From assembly GCA_018398585.1 (NCBI GenBank), contig JAGTTD010000005.1:35280750-35344749 (forward strand): 64,000 bases of DNA, read 5' to 3'. The notes under the pieces were generated by a model. The model was not told the DNA's origin. It made no database searches and worked only from the letters and a program-made list of their open reading frames with translations. Both the position numbers and the translations under genes were made by a program. This document shows positions 56,788 to 64,000 of this stretch, piece by piece. Each line of letters opens with the position of its first letter. Positions within the stretch are counted from its first letter, which is position 1. The DNA comes from Simmondsia chinensis. Lineage: Eukaryota > Streptophyta > Magnoliopsida > Caryophyllales > Simmondsiaceae.

Positions 56788-57115
56788 TCCAGATATAGAG
56801 AGAGATACTGGTCTATAAATAAGGGAAATGGGCAAACAGTCCTGATGGAGGGAGAAGGCTAGTACGGAAGCACATAGTTGTCACATATCGGTCAAGGAAG
56901 GGGCAACTGGTGGAGCTCAGTCAAGGGAATGCAGCCACTGCCATTGAATCATCCAGATATAGAGAGAGATACTGGTCTATGAATAAGGAAAATGGGCAAA
57001 CAGTCCTGATGGAGGGAGAAGGCCAGTACGGAAGCACATACCTGTCACATATCGGTCAAGGAAGGGGCAACTGGTGGAGCTCAGTCAAGGGAATGCAGCC
57101 ACTGCCATTGAATCA
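56788..57115. repeat. 164-bp tandem duplication
   Basis: Two near-identical units starting tccagatatagagag at 56788 and 56952. The left arm has one (about 6965-7130, inverted). The open frame 56910-57128 is created by the duplication and is not a gene. Confidence 0.85.
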
Positions 57116-57651
57116 ATCAGTGGACTAAGTGAACTTATCTAGTGAGGCTGATGGCATTGAGAGTCGAGCATGGCTGCTGGGCTTGGGGTTGATGGCGGCT
57201 AAGCAATGTCATGTTCCATGCCTATTATTCAGCTTCCTTTCCCTTCATTTCAGGCCAGAAAAACTTTCACTAGTCCCCCATCAATAGTGCACTCATTGGG
57301 GGTAATGGGACTATTCAGAATATGCCAATAATAACTTGTATTTGCACACCAAATATAATGATATGAGGCTTTCAGAGTATTAATCGCAAACCCCCTTTCA
57401 CTTGATACTCATACCAAACATGCCCTAAGAAGAGAAATGATAGCCATTCTAAACAAAATACTCAAAAATACCAAACCATTCCCATCGACATCCAAATCCT
57501 ACATAACAAACTTTGTTCTCGTACTATTAGTAACAAAAGACTTGTGTAGAAAAGCTAAGAGAAACACTGCCCCCATCTCAAACTGCAACAACTCTATTTG
57601 GTAATCTTTTCCAGTAATCATTCATCATTTTCCATCCTGCAAGGAATCATC

Positions 57652-57686
57652 CTCCCCTCCCCCCCCCCCCCCCCCCCCCCCCCCCC
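57652..57686. repeat. Poly-C run
   Basis: About 35 bases almost all C. The left-arm equivalent at 6425-6442 is about 18 bases of G with one A. Confidence 0.9.
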
Positions 57687-58476
57687 TTGTTTTTCTCTCT
57701 CTCTTCTCCTTCTCTCTTTTCCTTTTCTGCAAAACATGTTAGATTGCTTACATTTTATCGGGTCTAGCCCAATCCAAGGAGCTGCCACTGAAGTCCATGT
57801 ATAAGCTTGTTTTAGGAGGGTATTTGTAAGAAGAGCTTAACTCAAAGCTCAATGGAGAGTGGGACTACCAGAATTTTCTTTTAAAACTATGTTATTTAGC
57901 GACCATTGTGTGTTTTTATGATGGGTGGGATGCCTCTTTATAGGGCCAAACTCCTGTGGATGGCCCATCATGTAAGGAGGTAGATTTCTTTGGTCAGCTT
58001 GGCATCTATGACGAGCTGTACTCCATTTTATGCCAAGTGATGGATCACTTTTGGTTGGTTACAAGATGGTGCTTGGTATTTATGTAACTGGGAGGCTATT
58101 AGCCTTTTGCCTATTCTTCTTTATTTGATACCACAGTTAAATAAGTATAATCAATTTTGGTATCAAAGCTTAAGCAAGATTCCATTCCAAAATCAATCGA
58201 TATCAGTAATAAGCTAAACTGATATATTAATCCCTTCTATTAACATCGGTCCAAGACTATATCGAACCGGATCGGACCGAAGACGGAAGTATGTCAAATC
58301 ATGAGACTGAGGACCGGACCGATTAAAACTGGTCGGTCTAGTCCAAGACCGATTAGAAATCGGTTCGGGCAGAACCGGACCAATTTGGTCCGATGTTTCA
58401 TATAAGGAGTTCAATTATAAGAAGAAAAACGTTTTCATACGAAAGTTAAAAATTAGAAATAAAGATAATAATATAG

Positions 58477-58479
<3 letters not shown>

Positions 58480-58516
<37 letters not shown>
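58480..58516. repeat. (TA)n microsatellite
   Basis: A TA run of about 36 bases inside the right-arm copy of the ggtccgg repeat; the left-arm equivalent near 5625 is much shorter. Confidence 0.9.
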
Positions 58517-58521
<5 letters not shown>

Positions 58522-58606
58522 GGATAATTGTATAAGATATTTATATAATTATTAAATAATAAATAAAATAAATATTAATTTTCTAAAATTTAATCTTTTA
58601 TATACA

Positions 58607-60902
58607 TACAACAACAACAACAAACCCAGTGCCTGCAAGGGCTCTCCCAAAAGCAGAGTTTTGGGGGGGGGGGGGGGTAGATGTACGCAGCCTAGAGGCT
58701 GTTTCCGAGGACCCCCAACCTGAGAAGCTGGTCCGCAGCATAGAGCATGTGACCTGGCAGCAGGAGAGCAACACAGCATGAGTAGGGCAAAACACACAGC
58801 GAGCAAAGCAACGAACTCAAAGCAAGCCACATCAAGCGTACATCTAAACCCCCCCCCCCCCCCCCTCTTTTGCGGGGAGCCCTTGCAAGCACTGGGTTTT
58901 TTGTTGTTGTTGTTGTTGTTGAGGTAGGCAAGTAGCAGCTCATGAGAGAAAGTACACGACCTAAGTGCGCCAGGAGGATGTCAAGACCTAGCACTAGTAA
59001 GCTAGACTATCCTACTCCAACTGGAGCATCTATAACCCCTATACTAGCCCTCCATTGGGCCCTATCTAAAGCCATCTCCTCCCGAAGGTTTAGGTGGGTG
59101 AGGTCTTGTTGGATCATCTCCAGCCATCTCTTCTTTGGACTCCCTCTTGCTCTCCTGCCTAGTGTAGCAACGGCTATTTGCATCTCTTTACTGGAGCATT
59201 GTCTAGTCTCCTTCTAACATGTCCAAACCACCTCAAACATTGCTCCCTCAGTTTATCTTCAATGGGGGCTACGCCTAATTTGCCTCTAATGACGTTGTTT
59301 TTGATCCTATCTTTCTTTGTGTGTCCGCACATCCACCTCAGCATTCGCATCTCCGCTACCTTCATTTTCTGTGTATGTTGTTGTTTCATCGCCCTGCACT
59401 CCGCCCCATACGTCATGGCTGGCCTCACAATAGTCTTATAGTATCTTCCCTTCAACTTCAAGGGGAACTTTCTATCACAAAGTACCACGGAGGCCATCCT
59501 CCACTGATGCCATCCCGCTTTAATCTGGTTGTTGACATCTTCATTAACTTCGTCGTTGTGCTGTATCATGGACTCCAAGTACCTGAAGCTCTCCTTCTTC
59601 GATATGGCCTTAGATCCAATCTTGACGTCTTCCCGGCTAGGCGTGGTGGAGGGATCGAACTTGAGTTCCATATGCTTGGTCTTGGCTCTGCTTAGTCGTA
59701 AACCCTTTGACTCTAGTACCCCTCTCCACAGTTCCAGCTTCTCATTTACCTCTTCCCGCGACTCTCCCACCAACACTATGTCATCTGCAAAAAGCATGCA
59801 CCAAAGTACACATCCCTGGACGTGTCTAGTGAGCTCATCCATAACCAAAATGAATAGATAGGGGCTCAAAGCAGACCCCTGGTGTACCCCTACTGTTATC
59901 GGGAAAGCATCTATCTCCCCGTCCACTGTACGCACCATAGTCTGTGCCTCCTCATACATGCCTCTAATGGCTCGGATGTACGTCAAGGGGATGCCTTTCT
60001 TGTCCAAAACTCTCCAAAGGACCTCCCTTGGAACTCTATCATATGCCTTCTCTAAATCATTGAAAACCATGTGAAGGTCCTTTTGTTTCTCCATATATTA
60101 CTCTATCGTTCGCCCTAGGATGTGGATAGCTTCTATTATTGATCTCCCGGGCATAAATCCGAATTGGTTATCGATCACCTCTGTTTGTTGCCTTAACCTC
60201 CTCTCTATGACCCGTTCCCACAACTTTAGAGTGTGGCACATTAGTTTGATACCCCGATAGTTGGTGCAACTCTGAATGTCGCCTTTGTTCTCATATATCT
60301 GGATCACTGTGCTCTTCCTCCATTCCTCAGGCATCTTCTCCCCTAGAAGGATTTGGTTAAATAATTTAGTCAGCCAACTGACGCCCTTCCGCCCAAGGCA
60401 TTTCCATACTTCTATTGGTATGCCATCTTGGCCAACTGCTTTACCCCTTCCCATGAATTTTAGGGCTTTCTTAACTTCCTCGGGGCTAATTTGCCTACAG
60501 TAACAGTGGTTCTGATGCTCCTCAGATGTTTGAAGATCACCTAAGGATATCCATGTCCCTTCTTGTTCGTTGAACAGCTCGTGGAAGTACGTTTTCCACC
60601 TAGCCTTAATTAGTTGCCTGTCCATGAGTACCTGTCCAACTTTCCCTCTTATGCATTGTACTCTGTCCAAGTCCCTAGTCTTCCTTTCTCTAGTTTTGGC
60701 GATTCTATATAAGTTCCTCGCACCCTCCTTGGACTCCAGCCTTTTGTAGAAATCCTCATAAGCTCTTGATTGTGCTTCTCTGACTGCTCTTTTTGCTACT
60801 CTCCTAGCTTGTAAATACCAATTTCGCCTATCCTCATCTCTGCTGCGACCCTACTCTTTGAAACAAACTTGTTTCGCCTTAATCTTCTCTTGGTCCTCCT
60901 CG
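58607..60902 (-). mobile_element. RTE-clade LINE, 5'-truncated, 15-bp target duplication
   Basis: Flanked by aatcttttatataca (58592-58606) and aatcttttagataca (60903-60917), 14 of 15 identical. Minus-strand sense: RT coding region, a 3' untranslated part, and a (TTG)n/(CAA)n-type tail at 58607-58625. The endonuclease half is missing. The 3' end contains two inverted cccagtgc...agggctc blocks (58626-58650 and 58875-58905) around a unique-looking 200 bp with G and C runs. It splits the ggtccgg repeat that is intact in the left arm. Confidence 0.85.
59174..60840 (-). pseudogene. RTE-type reverse transcriptase
   Basis: Minus-strand frame from about 60840: a pre-RT linker (WYLQARRVAKRAVREAQSRA), RT blocks DGIPIEVWKCLG, NKGDIQSCTNYRGIKLMCHT and GFMPGRS, then a TAG stop at 60100-60098. 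The same frame continues KAYDRVPREVLWRVL, HQGSALSPYLFILVMDEL and the active site CMLFADDIVLVGES. A thumb-type region and a C-terminal block (MRMLRWMCGHTKKDRI) follow. The FADD box is intact; one in-frame stop and the 5' truncation disable it. Family knowledge: such enzymes mobilise themselves and SINEs sharing their 3' ends, which fits the several tail-sharing fragments in this window. Confidence 0.92.
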
Positions 60903-62070
60903 AATCTTTTAGATACATTATATATTAAAATTATTTACCCAAAATATTTAATGTATAATTAATGTTGATCATTCTTCGGTCCGGTCTTCGGGTCTCGGAC
61001 CGGATCGGACCAATGACCGATTAACCCGTATACTAGAACCAAAGACCGGACCGACAGTCCACCGGTCTAGACCGATTTTTGTTCACCCCTAGTTAATAAT
61101 TCCATTGCAGAAATTCTACTACATTCAAATAGAGAGAATACGTACTGCATTGGCCCCTAATGTTCATAATTTTGTTCAAATTGGTTTCCCGTGTTTAAAA
61201 CAACCCTTCATGTTTTATTTCCTAACAACTTGATCCATCGTCTTTTAATTTTCACTTGTGTTGGTCACAAGGATGAGGGACCAATTTGGTCATAAAAGAA
61301 AACATAAGAGACACATTATCCACACCGTTGGTCCCTAATAGTTATAAGTTTATTCAAATTTGTCATTCATCTTTCTTTATTACAAAAGAGTGCCTACATT
61401 TTATATATTTGTTCAAATTGATCCTTATCTTTTTTCTTGTACAAACCAATCCTTCATATTTTATTTTACAACAAAATTTGTCTCTTATCTTTTTAATTTT
61501 CTTATTCCCTTTATAAAAGATCAATTTCGTCATTAAATAATACCTTAGGTTTTTTGAACAAAAGAAAATTGTTAGATAAATTCAATAAAAAGGGTGGCAT
61601 AACAACAAAAGGCTTCAAGGCATGTAATGAACCACTTTCCTTAAAACTTATCTATCCTTATCGAAATAGTTTAGGAGATACAGTGAAACCAAAATATAAA
61701 GTCAGAATGAGTACAGAGCGCATGAATTTATGAGATTAAAGAACAAGAAATTGATAGAATCTTGTTTGATATACTAGTACTGAGAATGGAAGGATTATTT
61801 ATAGTTTTTAAAGTTTGTCTTAGAAGAGACCCGTCTTGTGAAGAAATACATCTCTTCACAAAAAGGCACCAAAAAACCCTACCTTTTTACTTATTTTGAA
61901 AATATACCGACAAAATAAAGAACCAATTTGAACAAATTTAAAAACATTATGGACTATTCCTGAACAAAAGAAAAACTGAACGGATCAATCTGAACAAACA
62001 ACCATCAGTCAGCAAAAGTGTAAATAACTCCATCAGAAACCAATTTGAATAAACTTACGAACAATAACTC

Positions 62071-62073
<3 letters not shown>

Positions 62074-62114
<41 letters not shown>
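62074..62114. repeat. (GA)n microsatellite next to pseudogene exon 2
   Basis: A GA run directly beside the former exon 2 donor; the left arm has a short CT/GT run there (4485-4513). Confidence 0.95.
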
Positions 62115-62116
<2 letters not shown>

Positions 62117-62458
62117 CTAAAAAGGACAATGACCAAAATTGAATTCATATACATCATTAGCAAGATCATTGATCTCAAAGGCTTCGATTATAGTCGCATG
62201 AACCCTAGCTGCCATCATCGAGTACCTCTTCTTGAATTTCAACGCAACAAAATTTCATCATCAGAGAGAGAACAATTACAAATTGAAGAGAGAGAAAGAG
62301 AGATCAAGAGAGAAAGGAGAAACCATGCCGCCGATCCCACTGTAGAATTCGAGAACTCGTAGAGACTCGCCGCCGTTCCGCTCGCTCCTCCTTAAACCCT
62401 CCTCCTTTTTTGCAGAGGCAATTTGTATTCGCTAACAAAGCATACAATAAATATGGAA

Positions 62459-63600
62459 TTTATAAATCAACAATTAATGTTAAAGTAATCCAAATATATG
62501 TCAATATATTAAAAAATAATCTGATTTTATTTTTTTTAAAAATAACCCTACCCTATCCTTTATATTAAAAAAATAATCAAACTCTAAAATTAATTTTAAA
62601 GGATTCTAAATTGATGGTTAAGCATGGCGTGTGATATAACGCTCCAACAGTATATTTTTCTTTTATGTATATTAGGTTTGGCTTGATTTCTTTTTCTACC
62701 TAACCAAACTAAAAATACGCTTTTTCTCGATAATTGAATATAACCCCACAAAAAGGCAACATTCTGTGGCAAAGAATAAGCAAAGCAACCGAGGAATACA
62801 ATTAGAGAACTAAAGCTGCAAATAAGCCGAGCTGAACCACAGCTCGCTTGGCTCGACTTGGCTCTTTAACTAAATGAGTCCAACTCAGTATTGATCTTAT
62901 TTATCTAACTGAACCGCATGTTTGTGCTTGGATCAGCTCGTTTACTATATGAGACCGACTCAGTATCGGTATCATTTAGGCTTGATTATTTGGTGAGCTG
63001 GTCATTGCGCTCATTTACAAGGCTCGTTAAGCTAATTTATTAAGTTTGTTAACCTCATTTATGATTATTGTTACTTGAAATAAATAAATCTTGTATGAAA
63101 ATTGGAAAAAAAAACATGCATGCAACTCAATTCCGTAATGTAGACATGCAAGCCAATAATCGAGCCCGCTCGTTAGCCTTTCGAGTCGAGCTGGCCTCGG
63201 TTCCATTTGGCTTGTTTATTTAAACGAGTTGAGCAGGCTTTCAAATCGACTTAAACGAACCCAAGCCGAGCCCTTAATGAACCAAGTCAAACTGGCTCGA
63301 GAGCCGGCATGGCTCATTTGCAGCCGTACAGAGAACAAGATAAACCAAAAATACGTAGAAGAAAAATATACTATTGGAGCATCACAATTCGGTATTTTTT
63401 AAATTAAATTTTTAGAGTTCGGTTATTTTTAGATTAATTTTAGAGTTTGATTTTTTTGATAGAAAAGTTAGAGTTGGGTTATTTTTTGGTAAAAAAGTTA
63501 GAGTTGGATTAGTTTTTGGTTAGAAAATATAGTTAGTTTATTTTTTGGTGTATTAACACATAATTGGGTTACTTTTAGATTAGTTGATGGTTTATAAATT
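62459..63600. mobile_element. Right-arm copy of the TIR element with nested hAT MITE
   Basis: Inverted counterpart of 2949-4141. The hAT MITE is at 62811-63328, with flanks tagagaac (62803-62810) and cagagaac (63329-63336). The shared position shows both insertions predate the duplication. Confidence 0.7.
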
Positions 63601-63608
63601 AAGTGGAT

Positions 63609-63609
<1 letters not shown>

Positions 63610-63679
<70 letters not shown>

Positions 63680-63680
63680 A
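63610..63680. repeat. Compound (CT)n(TA)n microsatellite
   Basis: About 48 bases of CT followed by about 22 of TA, at the position of the left-arm TA run (2893-2932). Confidence 0.95.
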
Positions 63681-63826
63681 TGGACATTCATAATCCGGAG
63701 GAAACATCAAGATAGTCAGTACTCAGGAAAGTATGGAAAGGAAACGATGTTGTTCTGCGCCTCTCCTAAAAGTGGATGCTATGTTTTTGGAGATAAATTA
63801 TACATTAGACTCCCTCCTACATTGTC

Positions 63827-64000
63827 CTATCGATTCACTTTTGACATGCGGCTACCTACTCTAAAGGCAAGTGATCTCTACCCTTACAAAAGTTTTGATT
63901 TGTTTATCTTTGTTTTACAGGAAGTTGGTTGATCTCGTGATGATGAAGTGAGCAACAAGATGGGGATGATGTCTTAGAAGACAAGGATGATGTAGTGGAA
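63827..64000. other. Flank beyond the right arm, no left counterpart
   Basis: Homology to the left arm stops where the long-TIR element begins there. This stretch may be the original neighbour. A tttgttttacag|gaag splice-acceptor-like site near 63920 is seen, but no protein is recognised; the sequence runs out of the window. Confidence 0.4.

Larger units (their letters stand above)
52116..62407 (-). pseudogene. DNMT2 pseudogene (inverted copy of the 4192-13934 gene)
   Basis: Recognisable exons (minus strand): 1 from 62407; 2 at 62227-62117; 3 at 56103-56010; 6 at 54120-53805; 7 at 52893-52799; 8 at 52187-52116. Lesions seen: the start ATG is AAG (62405-62407). The last exon 2 codon CAG is TAG and its donor GT is AT (62115-62116). 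The exon 3 acceptor AG is AT (56104-56105). Exons 4 and 5, holding the ENV motif and RxR, are deleted at about 55665-55690. Exons 9 and 10 lie beyond the arm breakpoint. Exon 3 keeps PPCQPYTRQ and exon 7 keeps CFT with one Arg-to-His change nearby. It cannot make an active enzyme. Exon 6 is still open for 77 codons from 54033, consistent with a fairly recent loss. Confidence 0.92.
51596..63826. repeat. Right arm of large inverted duplication (partner 2748-13190)
   Basis: Reverse complement of the left arm, beginning at the sequence matching 13190 and ending at the match to 2748. It contains the dead DNMT2 copy. Right-only features are the RTE LINE (58607-60902), a hAT fragment (56387-56590), the 164-bp tandem duplication and longer G/C runs. 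Lost relative to the left arm: 8178-8965 (exons 4-5). It is bounded at 51592/51596 by a truncated copia LTR. Confidence 0.9.

Noticed and set aside
62045..62362. 105-codon frame over the GA repeat as a gene
   Set aside because: It is the antisense of DNMT2 pseudogene exons 1-2 plus a microsatellite.
51596..63826. Right arm as an unmerged allele (haplotype) of the left arm
   Set aside because: Divergence of several percent, clean private insertions with target duplications, and gene-killing changes fit an old duplication better. Assembly error cannot be fully excluded without reads.

Overview
This window is nuclear DNA of a flowering plant, probably a eudicot. It is AT-rich and dense with transposons. 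The genes have introns with plant-type GT/AG junctions, and there is a DYW-class PPR gene, TRDMT1/DNMT2, a TFIP11/STIPL1 homologue and a RAN exon. There are Ty1/copia and chromodomain Ty3/gypsy retrotransposons, an RTE-clade LINE, and hAT-like and foldback elements. Nothing bacterial or organellar was seen. The species cannot be named from this sequence.

The main structure is a large inverted duplication. Left arm 2748-13190 carries a DNMT2 gene (tRNA-Asp C38 methyltransferase family). It reads as ten exons from 4192 to 13934 on the + strand and 385 codons, with all catalytic motifs intact. Right arm 51596-63826 is the reverse complement of the left arm. In the stretches I compared by eye it differs by several percent. 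Its DNMT2 copy (minus strand, 62407 to 52116) is dead: start codon mutated, exon 2 donor and exon 3 acceptor destroyed, exons 4-5 deleted, exons 9-10 missing. The arms differ by independent events: a SINE-like insertion in the left arm, and an RTE LINE, a hAT fragment and a 164-bp tandem duplication in the right arm. The insertion just upstream of the DNMT2 start (an element with terminal inverted repeats, carrying a nested hAT MITE) is in both arms and so predates the duplication.

The 38 kb between the arms holds one intact-looking gene, the MEF8/DYW2-type PPR-DYW gene (24658-26871, minus strand; predicted organellar RNA editing factor). It also holds gene debris: RAN GTPase exon 1 (19916-19991), a frameshifted and truncated TFIP11/STIPL1 spliceosome-factor copy (37826-39246, minus) with its 5' leader near 40465-40640, and a fragment resembling an endogenous pararetrovirus polyprotein (27310-28428). 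The retroelements there are a copia element with both LTRs (31318-36091), a decayed long-LTR copia on the minus strand (43344-51592), and a 5'-truncated chromovirus fragment (48804-50449) nested in the latter's LTR.

Other structure: positions 1-2480 recur inverted at 28735-31256 as a pair of foldback-type elements. One has CG-rich subterminal hairpins; the other carries a stretch matching the 5' leader and first intron boundary upstream of the TFIP11 copy. A further repeat block (17440-19345 versus 41288-42958) shows a relative inversion. Several long poly-G or poly-C runs lie at element edges. Only DNMT2 and the PPR gene look functional.
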